Assembly: GCA_013399695.1 (NCBI GenBank)
Contig: VXAU01000683.1
Coordinates: forward strand, 2,206,780-2,270,779
Direction: 5' to 3'
DNA from: Formicarius rufipectus
Taxonomy: Eukaryota; Chordata; Aves; Passeriformes; Formicariidae
DNA length: 64,000 nt
Below the pieces are notes generated by a model that did not search any database, was not told the DNA's origin, and saw only the letters and a program-made list of their open reading frames with translations. A program made the translations under genes and the position numbers. Positions 1 through 13,679 of the stretch are shown here, in pieces; positions within the stretch are counted from its first letter, which is position 1, and each line of letters opens with the position of its first letter.

Positions 1-795
1 GAGTGAAGAACCGCATAATATATTTCTAGTATTAAACCATGTATTACTGATGGATAATGACAGAGTAGAGGGAGAAGGCACCAGTTAGTCTGGGTTAGCT
101 CATGTATTCTGGATAACTCTTGAACTCAGATTTCTAAAGTTCTCCTAGGGTATGTTGATTTCTCACTGCTTTTTGGATGTGTAGAATTGTCTCTGTGGCA
201 ATGTCAGCTAATCTCAAGTACTCCCATGATAATCTTCCTCATGTTTTTTCAGGTAGTGTGCCATTTGATCACTTTTCTATTGACTGGCTTAATAGGATCA
301 CAAACACCACAAAGGCTGCAATAACACCTCTTAAAAACTCAAACATGTTTCTTTTGTTAAAACTACAGATGCCCTGCACTGTCACTTTGATTTTACTTAT
401 CTTTGTGTTTTAACATTACAGGCACAAAATTTGGCATCTGTCATGGCTTTCTTATTTAAGTTCTGAGTTCTTGACAGTGAAGCGTGGAATTTAGTCTCTG
501 AAGTAAAAAAGGGCTAACCTTTAGAGAAACTTTCTGTAATTACCAAGCAGTTACTGATTCATACACAGGAGGGAGATAAAACCAGAATCCGGTTTTACTA
601 ATTGTTGGTTAAAATAAAAAGATCTCTATGAAACACGATGTAAATATTCACCATATGAAATCACCTAGCAATGCCAGATTTGGGAAAACATGTTGATCTA
701 TTCGTCTGTCTCCTTGGCATTTCAAGATTTACCACAGGGTATTTAATTAAGTTGTTTTCTTGTAATGATCTTGAAGTATATTGTTTAAGTGTGGA

Positions 796-858
796 GGGGG
801 GGGGGGTTGGCTGTACATAAGAAAATGCTTCTGCTTAAAAAAAAAAGAAAAAAAAAAA
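796..858. repeat. G11 homopolymer followed by an A-rich tract
   Basis: Eleven consecutive G residues occupy 796-806. An A-tract interrupted by one G follows at about 837-858. Both are simple low-complexity sequence. The G run is unusual in this AT-rich setting and is likely to vary in length, or to be miscalled, between assemblies. Confidence 0.85.
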
Positions 859-1081
859 TCTTTTCCTGGTTTTCAGTATAGCACAATAAGATGCTCTCTG
901 GTCCTTTCTTGTCTTTAGAGAAGGAAGTAGTAGAAAATACCAGATGTGAATTTGGTGCACCTGTCAAGTATGTGACTTGTCCTGTATGTTAAATCCTCAA
1001 GGAAATGACTGTAGGATCTTGGGGATTTCTTTTTAGAATTCAGCCCTCCACATTCTCCATGCTGGGAGATAGGAAACTGTT

Positions 1082-1126
1082 TACATAGCTTTCACATACA
1101 ACTGGTCATTCTACATAGCTTTCACA
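1082..1126. repeat. 15-bp direct repeat, period 30
   Basis: TACATAGCTTTCACA occurs at 1082-1096 and again at 1112-1126. It is a small local duplication with no coding context. Confidence 0.85.
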
Positions 1127-2513
1127 AATACTGAAGTCATACTGAGATAATGTAACATTTCTTGACACTTTGTCATAGTACTTTATTTAAGAACCAATTA
1201 GCTCTTTACTATTTTGAGTCACAACTTGAGTAATGTTTTGCAGCAGGTTTCATTTTTGGGCTTTCTGTTACCTTTCTGGTGACTGTAGAGAGGCCTGTTC
1301 TATGTCTGACCCATATCCAAAAGGAGGTGGGTTTCTCTTCTGTACTGTTCATAATTCCTGCCACTTCTGTGACTGTCTCTTTTTGATCTCAATGTATTCT
1401 GGCCTTTCTCCTTCATCTTTAGGCATCCAGCTAAAGCATTTACGTCCTCACCAAGAGTATAGAGAAATTTAGCACTTGTCTTGGTATTCTGAAAGAAACC
1501 AAAACCATGCTGTTGTGACTGTCTTGCTCAAAGGCTCTTCAGTGGTGCACAAAGAACATCAAGGAATACAATGTCGGCTCCCTAGAAAGCTATGTTTGAA
1601 AATGGATTTGCTAGTGAAAAGAGTAGGACTTTGAAATGGATGTGGTGGGGTTTTTTTTTAAAATCAAAAAACCTGAGACTTCAGTTCATGTTTTAATCTT
1701 TGTGTTACTGAGCTATTTAAGGTGGATAATTGAGATAAGGCCTGGCATGAATGGATTAAAGGCATCAATTTTGTGAATGCACTTTTTGAGTAGCAGTTGT
1801 ACAAACTCTCTTGAGCAGCATTTTCTTACCCAAGCTTTACAATCACTTTAAGAAAACCATTTCCACTGCACCAGTGGCAGTTTGGTAGGAGTTGTTTGTG
1901 CTCTGCCTAGAACTTGCTGCCCTTCTTTCAGAGGGTACCATTTGATGCTTCTGAGCCTGTTTCTGCCCTGCTGTAAGTGGACAGTGATGCTGTCCTGTCT
2001 TGGTAAGGTGCTCTGCTGATTGAGAGGTGAGACCAGATAGAGCCTTCTTTTTAATGATCCCAAGAGAACTTAAATACAAACTGCATGAAGGCCTACAGTC
2101 TCTGAAGGAGATTTAAGACAATCTTGCTAGTATTTGATTTTGCTTCAGAGTCATTTCAACCTCTTTTTGACCCATTAATACACCCTTGTCACACTTGCTG
2201 TTGCCTTCTGATATAGTCATGACATTCCTCTGAAGTCTTTGTAGCCATTGCCTGTTTTGTTTCTTTGGTTTTGGTTTTCTTCACTAGGGATGGATTTTTA
2301 AGTTGACAGAAGGTATCAAATTCAGTTCCCAGCACCAGAATACTGTGCATTTACATGGGGCATATAATGGGCATGCAGTCTCCACTGCATGTTCTCTTCT
2401 GGAAGGTGCAACTTTCTTGGAGGAGGAGTCTCACTGCAGCAGGTGTGCCGCCTGAGTGGGCTGAGTGTTCCTCCTCCTCGCCTTTCTACAGCCTGTAGTG
2501 ACAAAGTGCATGT

Positions 2514-2551
2514 GCACGTTACTTCCAAGGCATTCCAAGGCACGTTACTTC
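2514..2551. repeat. Partial 26-bp tandem duplication
   Basis: GCACGTTACTTC occurs at 2514-2525 and 2540-2551, a period of 26. Between the copies a shorter unit, CCAAGGCA, is also doubled. The nested structure suggests replication slippage inside an already duplicated unit. Confidence 0.85.
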
Positions 2552-4210
2552 AAATGTTTGAGACCCGTTTTAGATGGGAACATGGAAGGAAGCAGTGGCA
2601 CAAAGGAAGACTTTAGAAAAGAGCCTCTGTGGATCCAGATGCATGATGTGGGATATTTAAGATATTTAAGACTGGAAAGTTCTCACCCTTTAGTATGTGT
2701 GTAGAGGCACACACAGGCTCACCCCATGTGACAGATACCTTATGTGTTTGAAAGATTTTCTTCGAGCTTTGGCTTTCTGCTGAGTGTGTGTGGGCCATTT
2801 GGAACAGGCAGCTTCCTCAGAGGGGACAAAGGTCAGTTTAAAATTTTTAGGTGTACTATGTAATGCAAGCTATTGGCAGATTTAGAAGACACCCTTGAAG
2901 TCTTTTTCGAGGAAGAGGACTTTTTTTCCAGGAGAAAGTTTTGGGTGCAGAGTGGGAAGAGGAATATGTCTGAAATGTGCTTGTTTTGAAAGCCACCATC
3001 AGATGAGGTGTAAACTATGAGCCAGGTTTATGTTCCTCAGGGCAAGGGGAGATGGAATCTGTTGTTTATCTGAGTGCAGGTTTTCCCCGGGGTACTCACA
3101 TACACTATAGAATATTCTTTAAGCTTTTGGCATTGTATCTCTAAATCTCTTCTTTGGTGTCAGGTCTTAAATTAAAAAAGACAAGCCAGACACCCCCACT
3201 GCTCCCAAAATAAACCAAAGTTGTTAAACTGTACTCAAACACTTTTGCTGAACAAAGCACAAACAGATCTCTCTTACCCAACCTACTGTTTTCTGCAAAC
3301 CCTGGTTGTCACTGTGGCCACTCTTCTGAGACATATTTCACTGTTGCCTGCATACTCTTTAGCTGACCTTCAAAAAAACTGATAAGAAAGGGAATGGTTT
3401 TAAGGCAGGTTACTGCCAATTTGAGATATGGGGTTATTAGTGTTTTCCTGCATATGAAGTTGAACTACTATCAGGGACAAACCAGCTTTTTGATTCTCTC
3501 AAGTTAATGTTGATTTTAAAGCAAGAAGCCAGGAAAGGAACATGCCATTTACATAAGTTGATGAATGATTCAAAACATCTCAATTTAAATTTTAAGGAGA
3601 TATTTAGACTTACGGTCATGGCACAATGGAGAAACTTCCCAAACTGGTGTTGGAAGATAAATGCGTTTCCTTTGTTATTTTATATTCCACTAGTATTTTT
3701 ATAAGTTGTCTTAACATTGTAGCTATACGGTTGGTCATATTTTGTATGTTATTTTTGGTATTGAGAAAAGGATGCCCTTAATGATTAAGAATTAAATTAT
3801 TAGCTGGTTTGAACTGAGGTGATGCATTCAGGTATTGGTAACACACACAGGCATTGTAGTGGGTCAAAGACTAAAAGATTTCAATTTCTAGAGCTTCACT
3901 TTAAGTTGGAAAGTAGACCTGCAACCCTGTGGTTTAAAGCCATGAAGCTAAGAAATCAATTTGGCAGTTCACAGGATTGATGCTAAGATAAAAGGAGAGG
4001 AAAGTGAGGGAAAAGGGTGTGTTCTATGGGAAGGAAAGAGAAGAAAGAATTCTTTCTAAAGAACTGGAAGCAGATGAAGCATTGAGGACCTGAACAAAAC
4101 CCGATAAGCAAAGGGTTTGCCATACACTTAGAGAGACTTCAGCACACATTTTCTGTGGAAGGTCTTCTGAGGATTGCTACTGTGAAATGTTGCTTGGGGA
4201 CTTAATAATG

Positions 4211-4241
4211 CCGTTGCTGCTACTACTACCTGCTGCTACTC
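4211..4241. repeat. Imperfect trinucleotide-rich tract
   Basis: GCTGCT and TACTAC triplets alternate over about 30 bases. This is short, impure simple sequence with no coding context. Confidence 0.6.
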
Positions 4242-4468
4242 CTTGCATATTTTGGTTGGTAATTTTCTTTGTTTCTAGAAACTGAGGATGATTAATTCTG
4301 CTTTTATAGTAATCTGCAGTGTTTTTTTATTTGCCTATACAGAATAGAAGTGATCTGCCCTTCCTTCAAATGACCATTACTTTTTCAAGATGTTTATGGT
4401 GAAATAGCCATATACATTAAATTATAGCCACATTTAAAGTGACTGCTATCAATTCAGAGTGAGTAATA

Positions 4469-4486
4469 ATTTTTTTTAAAAAAAAT
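4469..4486. repeat. T8A8 self-complementary tract
   Basis: Eight T residues run directly into eight A residues, flanked by A and T, giving an 18-bp perfect palindrome of two bases only. It is low-complexity and would be curved or easily melted DNA. No function is implied. Confidence 0.8.
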
Positions 4487-6336
4487 CTGAATTTTTCTAT
4501 TTTTTTCTTGCCCTATTGTTTCCCATTGTCCTTCCTATATTTAGTGGAGTAGCCAAGATACCTGGCTGAGACATGAATCCTAACAGTACACTTTGTACTC
4601 ATTATAAAAGATGTTTAAAAACATCTAACATGGAAATTACGTAACTGTGGTGAAAACTTCAAAAGAAAGCTTGGGGGTTTTTTTTCCCTCTTGCTTTGTT
4701 TAGGTACATGTTTGGGCTGGCTTTTTATCCATGTGCTCTTGCAAATCCTTCATATTTGTACTCCAAGTAACTGGTTCATCAGGAACTTTTAACGAAGTGT
4801 GCAATCTCACAGTGGGAAGATACCTTTTTTTGGTTTTTCTTCTTCTAGTTTCCATGTTCTCTGAGGGTGTGGTTCAAACTCAAATGAAATTTAGGTTGGT
4901 CTTTCCTTTTTTGACCTGCCAAAGTGTTTGTTCTGCTAGCATTGCCCTGCTCCCTGTAAATCAGACATTCTTCTTGGGCTGCGTCAGGTTACTAATGACA
5001 TGATTAATGCAGGAAGGGTAGAGGAGGGTGACGTAGTGGCTCATGCAAAGTTTACCTGAGAATTATCTGTAGCTCTCTACTGTTTAGTGTCTGTGTGAGT
5101 CATGGCCTGAAGCCCTGCCATTCCCTGTTCTTCAGCTGGGCAAGATCACACTTACCTCATTCTATGTATGCATTTCTCCCTTTCCTGCCAGATCTGATTA
5201 GAAGCACTTTTGTTTTAAACTCTATGTTTATGAAACATTAAATAAACTTTTTGCAGATAGCTGACCATAAGGCTAAATGAAAAGTGCCATTAGATATCTG
5301 TGATCCAGACTGCTTTAGAAACTTTCTCTCCTTACATGAATTCTGATTTTTATCAATTAAAGACTTTCATATTCGTGGGTTTAGCTGTGATAGTGTTACA
5401 ACAGCAGTTAGCTTTGCAGTGGTATCATGAGTCAGTTGCCATCTGTCAGTAAAGTCTCCTCTCTCTTCTTGTGTATTTGTACAGATAAAAGTTTGCAAAA
5501 TACAAACAGCCAGTTTGTGATGCTGTTTCCAGCTTTAGAAACTTCCTTGGGCTGTGGATACAATGGTTCCCATTAAATTTGGTTCACCTATTGATTCCTT
5601 AATGAAGTACTTGGGAAATTGAACTTGTTGATCAAGAAAACTTGAGCATGTTCTCTGATACACTTCGAAGTCTTGGTCATTCCCTTTATTGAGAGCTGGC
5701 TGATTGGGCTTCTTTTGTACCTGAAGAGGGCATTTGTTCTGCTGGTTGTCTATGTGTGTCCTTTGGCTGTCAGATGCTCTCAAGTCTCTCCTAGGAGACC
5801 AGAATGAAGTCAGTGTAGAATCTGAGAGTAATGCTGATAGTTTTTTCAAGATTCCTTTGTTTTCTCTGTAAAACTGTCACAAAGTATTGACATTCTTCAG
5901 GACTTCAGCTTTCCGCAGCTGAAGCTGTCTTCTTTTCTCGGTGTGATCTGCTCAGTCTGAATTATCTGGTGCAAAAAGTGCTTAATGTTTAACTGCACAA
6001 GAGTATGCTGAAAGCAAGTTATGGTTTTCCAGCCAGCTCATATCTCACAACCTGCCAAAGCCTGTATCAGGAACATGATGTGTGGGAAAAAGTTCTAAAA
6101 TGATAGACAGAAAAATGTCTTGTGGGAAACTTAAAATGCCATGAGGCTCATTATGTTAATAAAGGATGTTTTTTCAAGCACAGCATCATCCCCTTTTTAA
6201 CATTTTCAAAAACGAAAGCTTGAGACTGTAACATTTGTGTAGAATGTAAACAACCTTGATACTTAGAGAAGTGACATTTCTTGGAAATAACATTGCATTA
6301 AAAGAAAAGAATGGTCAAAGTGAATAATTAGTCTGG

Positions 6337-6363
6337 AAAAAAAAACAAACAAAACAAAAACAA
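6337..6363. repeat. A-rich tract with C interruptions
   Basis: An A-tract broken by single C residues (AAAC and AAAAC units). It belongs to the same class as the tracts at about 7902-7980 and 44776-44855, and its complement appears as T/G tracts elsewhere in the window. Confidence 0.75.
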
Positions 6364-7901
6364 CCTAATTTTATAAAGCTCAGCTACTTCTAATAAAGGT
6401 CATGCTGATGCCTGAGATAAAATTTTATATGCACTTTCTGATCGCATTTTGCAAACATATCTTAAAGGACATAAACTCATCCTATGATCTTCTAATCTGA
6501 AAAAGTGCACCAGATGAGTAAATTCTTGGTGTAAACACATAATTTAAAAAAACCCTCAAGGTTCTCGACATGAAAGGCATTCTGCATACATTGTAGTATA
6601 TGGTAGTGGAGTTAATGATTATAATTACACAGATGCCTGAATGGGGATGGCAAACGTTCACTTTCAGCTTCATGTTGTCTGCATTTAATTTTACTGCTTT
6701 TAAAGGAACTGTTTACAGAAAAGAGTAACATAGATTTTATTCAGTGAGTCAGTGTTTAGGCAAAAAAATAAGCATATTGTTTGACACGTGCCTTTATGTA
6801 AGCTGTGTTTCTAGAATCTGTCTTTCAGTTTGAGTGCTGAAATGGTATTTCTGGCTTTTGTTTTCTTCTGGCTAAATAGCCAGTGCCTTGGCTGTAGAGC
6901 TGATTTTTGCTTTTGGTCTAAACCCCTGTTCTTTTGTGCTTTCAGCTAGAAAATCAATCAAACAAAGCTTAAAAGTTTTGTGTATTTATTTTTTCAAAAT
7001 TGAAAGGCACTGAATGAAGTAGAAGTGGAAAAAGAAAGTGTTCTGTAAAACTCGTTCCTTCACTTCTCCCCCAGGTTTGTGGAGCAAGACATTTCTCACT
7101 CTCCAGCTCATCAAAATGTAGTTGCCTCTTGCTGCACAAAGCAGCAAACAGGCCTGTGGAGAGACAGGGAGCTCTGTCTGTCTCCTTGGCTCAGCCAAAC
7201 TCTCAAATCCAGAGGAAGCTCTGATTGAGGAAGGGCCCAGGAGGCAGGAAACAGATGTTGGCAGCAGCGTCCTGGCTCAGGTGGCCACATAACAAGTGCA
7301 CCAAGCCAAAAGAACAAAGTGGGTTAAATGGCCAGAGCTGTAGTTCATAGTCTTATTTGTTGGGCTACTTAGAGTAAGTAAAGAGTAATGTGACTTTTGC
7401 ACTTGCTTTTCCTTGGTTGGCATTTGTGGTGTGTTGAGCTCCAGTTTGTCTGGTAACACCACAGTCCACCATGTGTCTCTGAGTGCAGATAGGTAGCTGT
7501 CTCGCGTACTTTGTAGAGTCATCTTGGTATTTTCAGTGGTTTTTATCTTGTATTTCACCAAAGATCACCATGCATAGGGGGATGCAAAAGGCCAACATTA
7601 GAGTCTTACTTATTCAGAAGAAGCCTTATGAAGTCTTCAAGACAGTGAAGATTTAGTATTTTGGTTTTGCTGTGTATGCCATTCTTCCAGTGACCTTTGC
7701 TGGTGTATCAGTCATACCAGGACCATAGGAAGGCTGCAGCAAACTGTTTCAGTCAGGTGTTGGCACTTTATCTTTCAGGAAGAGTGCACAGAAATGCTTT
7801 TTCAAATCTCCTTTCAGATTTTGCATATTCCTGGTATCCAATCATCTGCTAAGTGATCTCTCAATACAAGATACCAGAAGGACATGGGGAATCTCAGGGT
7901 T

Positions 7902-7980
7902 AAAAAAAAAAGCAAAACCAAAAAATCAACCAAACAAAACGCTCAAAACAACCCCAAACAAAACCCCCCTAAACCCCTCA
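7902..7980. repeat. A/C-rich low-complexity tract
   Basis: Nearly 80 bases are almost entirely A and C on the plus strand, starting with a run of A residues and continuing in CAAAA and CCAAAC-like units, then CCCC runs. It resembles a decayed poly(A)-derived microsatellite. I see no element body in front of it that I can name. Confidence 0.7.
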
Positions 7981-10880
7981 AATAGAACAAATGGAACTGA
8001 AGAAAGTTGTGATCTCAGGGGGTAGGCATGATGCTCCCAGTTTTTGCCATGAAGGCATCACGTGTCAGAGAGAGATGGTTCGTGCTTGTGATGCAATGGA
8101 ACAGCAGTGCCGAGGTCTGTGCCTGGAGCCTTTCTTTTGGCTCTCTCTGGCTTTTGAGATGGGGCCAGGCAATGCCTCTGTCATGGGATTTCTTGTGTTT
8201 CTTTTGACACTTTGCCTCTTCCAGGTCTTTCTCAGGGGCAAAGCTTTTGTCCCTGTTCATTGGTGGCTAAAACATCCCCTTGCAGGGTTGTTGCTGGTTG
8301 ACCACCCTTGCCTGCTGCTCAGCTACGCCAGACCCTGTGGTGTGAGCTCAAGTAGGGAAACAGCTCCAGGGTAATTCAGAGGGTTTCAGAAAGCCCTTTG
8401 GTTTAATAGCATGAGAAAAGTGAATAACTTAACCAACAGAAATCTTCCTTCATTCTTGGTCTAAGTGTTCTCCTGGGAATTGGTGGGTTTATTTGTCTTG
8501 TCTTTAGATAGACCTGACTTTCCCTCATCTCCCATGATTGCTGCCGCCACCATTTTTCCATTTGAGAAGGTGTTTCCAGAGATAACCCCTTAAACTTCCT
8601 GAGTGCAACTCTGTGATATTCTTAATTTGTACATGTTATTTTCTGCCTTTTTTTCTAGCTTTGGAAATTTCCATTTCCCAAATCCCTTCAGGAGAGATAG
8701 GAAAAACTCACTTTGTGAGAGTGATGAAGCACAGGTGGTGTGTTTGTCTTTTAGATATCCGTAACAAATACTTTCCATTTCTGAACTTGCTAAAATCTCC
8801 TTGCAGGTAAATATTGGAATTTGCTGACCAAGGATTTATTTTAACATTTATATTTCTCTTGTGGTGATTCTTCTAAACGTGTTTAAAAGATAACAAGAAG
8901 TCACGAGGGTTAACTCTGCTGCAGTATTAAGAAGCTGGTTCAGAGACCAGGAAAGTTTGTGTTCCTAAATGCCACTTCATAAAAGTGGAACCACTGGATC
9001 TGGTACTTCTCTTACTGACCTGTTATTCTAGGGAAGAAGGGCCAGCTGAGAACCAAGTTTTGATGATAATAACGTTCAACAAATGTCATTCAAAAGGCTT
9101 CCGAGGTAGGAGAAAGAGATCTTGGTGTGAGCTTGTGGACCTCTTCAAATCCCCACAGGACACAAATTCATGGCAAGCCAAACCACATTGCTTCCAGTGT
9201 TTGTAGAGCTGCTTGCTCTTTTTTGTGGTAGGTTTTTAAAACCAGTTATGGCTGCCATGCTAAACTTGTGTTGCTAGCTTCACTGTGTATGTTCCAGTTG
9301 CTAAAATACAAGAAGCCACAAAGGGCACCAGTGTAATAAACAAGAACAAATAAGGACCGTCTGAAATGCTGTTATTGCAGATAGCTGTCTTAACATCTGA
9401 AATAAAAATTGTTGCTGTTTTTAGTATTTATTTTAGTTACAACTTTCTTACACCACTGTGAACTTCTTTTCTCCCACTGGAGTAAATACAAAAGAACTAC
9501 TGCTCACTTGCAACTATTTAAGCATTGCAAACAGAAAAAGCAAAAAATATTTCAGATTTAAGAGTTTTTATGTCCAAAATAATTACTTTAAATTGTAAAC
9601 GTTAGGCGTGTTTTCAATTTCGTATGTCTATTTCTCATGCAAAATTTTGGAATTGTCATGTTGAAAGAAGTTCAAGTTTTTTTGTCTTTTCTCATCTTTG
9701 ATTCCCATTTAATGTAATTAAATAATCACCATGATGCTTATGCTTACTGTATCTGTAGTTATTTATAAATAAAAACAATTGGGCATTGAAAGCTATGATT
9801 ATAAAAGCAGTTTAGCCTGGTAGATATCCTTCAAACTCCTCCTGATAAGTGTGACAGCAGCATGGAATTAGACTCAGTTTGAATTTGAGTCCTGTATTTA
9901 AAAGTCACTGAATTTCCGTGGTCCAGCCTCCTCTTTGAAACCCTGAAGATGACCTGTTTGAAGCCTGGGTCTGCATGATCCCTACTACAGAATTGCTCCA
10001 ATTTCCTTTGGAGACCCATCACTTCTGGTGAACTTTTCCATTTTCCCTGGACCTGCTGCTTTAAAACAGGTTTCCCTGTGGTAAAGCTGTTTCCTTTATT
10101 ACTTGTTTGTTTACATTAGTCATGATTTCTTTCTTAAGGTTAATTATTGTTTCAAAGAAATTGCAATTTCCTGTTCTTGTGTAAGTTGTTTTCTTTAGAT
10201 TTGTTCCACAACTGTCATGATGTCTGTAAAATATTGTTGGAGAATTCTTTTTGTTTTGAATGTGCAGTGCTCCAAGGAATCATTCTTAATTTTTCTTATT
10301 TTCTTCTGTCTCTTTTTTTCCAATTTTAGGTAAGAGTTACTTTTGCAGTGATCTTTTGCTTTTGAAGAATTTCTCCTTTGGTAAAGTATTAGTCTATCTT
10401 CCCTTAAAAAAAGGGCATTCTTTTTTTTTGTATTTAAGGGAGAAGGAGGAATCTTTGGCCAAAGCTAGTGCTGTGCCCTCCTAAATTCTCTGATATGGTT
10501 GCTGGAAGAAGGTTTGAAAATTTCAAGTAGATGTTTGGATTTTTCTTAATAATTTTCTATATGCAAGATGACACTAAAAATGCACAGGCAAGTTATGAAC
10601 TGTCACCTGCAGCAGTTTGGGGAAGTTTGAAATGTGTTTCCCTTTAATGAAGCAGTGTGCTGCTTCGGGTTTCTTGTGGAATGTCTCCATGTGCGCAGGC
10701 CCTGTCCATGTACATAATGAAGCTTATATAGTGCAAGTTCTTCATCTCTCTATACCCAAGAGGGATTTAAAGCTAGATAGTAAAAAGTAGGTAAGTTAAA
10801 CACACGCTGTAAATTAAATGATGATTAACACAAGTTGTAATACCAGTATTCCAGAATTGGGGTTTTTTATTATTAAGGGC

Positions 10881-10897
10881 AAAAAAAAAAAAAAAAA
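10881..10897 (+). repeat. Uninterrupted A17 tract
   Basis: Seventeen consecutive A residues. This could be the tail of an old retroposed sequence, since TTATTATTAAGG lies just upstream, but no element body or target-site duplication is recognisable. It may simply be a homopolymer. Confidence 0.8.
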
Positions 10898-13679
10898 GCC
10901 TGCTATGTCTTTACTGTGCAATAATGAAGAGGGGGGCTGTGCTGGGCTGTGTTTTTCCCTCCACACCCGTTATGAACTGTAGACTTGGAAACTTCCCATT
11001 GAAAGGCTGCAGTCTCAAAGGAAAAGATGTTTCATTTAGCAGGCCTAGAGACAACTGCTGATTATAAGAGAATTGGTATATTGTGGGGAGTAATGCAACT
11101 ATAAATATGACTTCCTGTGCAGTAGTCATGTTTGCCAGTTACTGGAAGCTTGAAAAAGGAGATCTTGTCTGGTTACAATTCACAATCAACCTATGGAAAG
11201 GACTTGAGAACAGCAGTCTATTTCTTTTATCAGGACACGCTGGTTCATAGTACTGCAGTTCTGTTTCTTTGTTCTTTTTCCTATATGTGCACAGTTTTAA
11301 TTAACCAGCAAGAGGCCTGAGCATGAGGTAATGCTGGAAATCAACAATTTGAATCCTGTGGTTCTTAGTAGAGAATTAATGGAAATAGAGGTATTGCTAT
11401 CTTCTTGGTCAAAGTAGTTTGTCACTTGGACAGTCTCTAAAGGCAGACTCTGGGCTGCTGTGTGCATAATATTGCTTTGGAGTTTGTCTGGTTTTAGAAG
11501 ATCAAAACTAAAGAAATTGTGTAATTTATACTGGGAAATAATCCTGATATTTAAAATTGTCTGGCATCTGTATTGTCACAACTTAGTCAGAAGGACCCTC
11601 TGTAGCCCTCTAGTCTGATCCTTTGTGAGGCAAAAATCTCTCACTTATTGCTGAAACAGATTTTATAGGGGTTTCAGCCTCTAATAAAGTCACTGCAAGT
11701 TGTGTTGATTTTAATTTCTCTCGAGTCTTAAATATGCTCCTTCCTTGCCATTCTATCTGAAGGACCATTAGGGATGTTCTCAAATGGATTCTGGAGTTGG
11801 AGATGCTTTATTTCAAGAGACAAAACTTGCAGTTGCCCAGAAGTGAGTGCATGGTGTTTGTCCTCATCTCCCCTGCTCCCCATGTAACTGGATCCCAGGT
11901 GGCAACAAGGAAGAGGTGAAAAGCAGTGTGAGAGTAGAGACACTGACACTGGTGGCATGAAGAGGGAGGAAGAGAGAGGAAAAAGCTGGCATCAGTCACT
12001 GCTTCAGAGAGATAAGAAAACCTTGATTCCTATACTTGTTTTCTATATATTGGTCTTGACCTGGTTCTTACTTTTTAGAGTAACCAGGTTTAGAAGAGAA
12101 TCAAGCCCTCAAGGGTAGTGGTTCTCTATTGATGGGAGAAACCTGAGAGGAGGAAAGGGGGGAAACACTCGTATTCCATCTTGCTTTATGTACTTTCACT
12201 CACTGTTGTCTTTTCCTAACCATCTCTTGCGTTGGTTAAAGAATTACCATATTTGAGAGTTTGAGGCTGAGCCAAGCTTAAATTACCAGTCAAGGGCACT
12301 GCATTAGTTTCACTCTGTCAGCTACCTGCCTCCATATGCTCTTTCCACCTCTGACCAAACTGCCATGCTATGTATCTCCACAAATGAGCAGAAACACAGA
12401 CATTGTGGCCTCTGCAGTGTATGGGTATATACTGCCCACACAGCACAGGCTTGGGCCATGTGGATAGCCTTGCTACAAGTGTACTTTTCCTTTTTTGTTT
12501 GTTTGGTTTTGTTTTCTTTTCTGAATAGACAGCAGCTTGGGAGCAGGGAGGGGAGAAGAATCCACTGGGAAAAAAACTAGATTTCACTTCCTTGAGATCA
12601 CTTTTTGCACTGGTTTTATGGAGTCACTTTATGTCATTCAGATAAGAAAATAGTTAATAGTCCTACATCTTGAGTACAGATAGAAACACTGCCTTCTCTC
12701 ATCTGAGTTCCGTCCTTTGATGTAAGAGAGCCATGTTCCTACAAACAAGCTATCTCCTCTGAAGGTTTTCATTTTCACAAAGCTCATAATCTGGGGAAGA
12801 AAATGAAGCATGGAGTTCAGATTATTTATTTTGAAATATAAATTTAACTGCAAAAAAGGAAAAAATTAATTAAATATAGATGTAGATTACATCACTTGTT
12901 CTCCTATACTTATATTTTCTACAAGGATTCCAGTTTACTGCCAAAATATGACTCAAAAGATCAATAGCAAACAATCTGAACAAGTTTACACAAGAGAACT
13001 GAAGTATTTCATTCCCTAAGCATTGTGCTCTAAAAGCACACATTGCAAAAATAGATACTTCTTTGGGAAGACTCCTGTCTTAATTTTCACTACTGCTTTC
13101 AGAAGTATGTCCAAATAGTTACAGGGTTTCTTTTTTTGCTTCTAAAAATCTGTTGTTGCACACTGAGAATGTAAGGGAACTGGAATGACTGGGCTCTGAA
13201 TTAAGTTAACAGAGGTCAGTCATGATATTTCTGTCCACAGTCTTAAATTAAAAAAAAAAAAATAAAGTTTGATGCATATTTATTGTAAAAAAGATTCAAA
13301 TTGAAGTCTGAAAGGTACATTCCTTTTTAAGGATATGCTGATTGTGGTGGCTGTGGTTGAGGGAGATTCATTTGTCATACCTGTGCAGTGCATGCAATAT
13401 TTCATGTGCTTTGATTCCTTTATAAGCCTCTGGATTTTTTTATCTGAAAAACTGTGTATTAAGAATGTATTCCCAACGTCTGGCCTTGGTTAACATTCTG
13501 TAGAAAAAAATTACTTGCACAACATAATACTGCATTAAAAGACATATCCTTCATTTTTCTGTAGTCCTTTTTAGTTGAGAATGTCAAACATTTTGTTTTT
13601 CAGTCCTTGTGTTTGCAGTTCTTTTAATGCTCCGTATGTTAGTCCATTTACCAAGTCAAGTGTCAGAAGGAAAAAGGAA

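Larger units (their letters stand above)
1..2300. other. AT-rich non-coding DNA, no gene seen
   Basis: No open frame here exceeds about 80 codons, and those present have no recognisable motif or good splice context. The stretch holds an 11-base G run with a neighbouring A-tract and a short direct duplication, both listed separately. I see nothing else. It is probably intron or intergenic DNA. Confidence 0.6.
2300..7060. other. Non-coding DNA, no gene seen
   Basis: Only short, unrecognised frames are present on both strands. A GC-richer patch at about 2320-2620 has open frames on both strands but no convincing splice sites. Small repeats are listed separately. The rest is AT-rich, CpG-poor DNA typical of introns or intergenic regions. 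Confidence 0.55.
7260..13650. other. Non-coding DNA, no gene seen
   Basis: The longest frame is 127 codons at 7991-8374 (+). It has no recognisable domain, and its opposite strand is also open at 8015-8260. I see no CpG island, no recognisable repeat family and no RNA gene. Simple tracts are listed separately. Confidence 0.55.

Noticed and set aside
7075..7224. Plus-strand frame of 49 codons after a good acceptor-like site (pyrimidine tract ending CCCCCAG at 7074).
   Set aside because: No partner exon and no recognisable protein. The opposite strand is also open, and single acceptor-like sites are common by chance.
7991..8374. 127-codon plus-strand frame with a hydrophobic middle.
   Set aside because: No recognised domain, the opposite strand is open too, no splice or promoter context, and composition matches the flanks.
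11577..11650. Segment reading faintly like a reverse-oriented CR1 (GGACCCTCTG followed by CTCTAGTCTGATCC).
   Set aside because: Similarity covers only about 30 bases with many mismatches, and the octamer tail is not present. Needs RepeatMasker.
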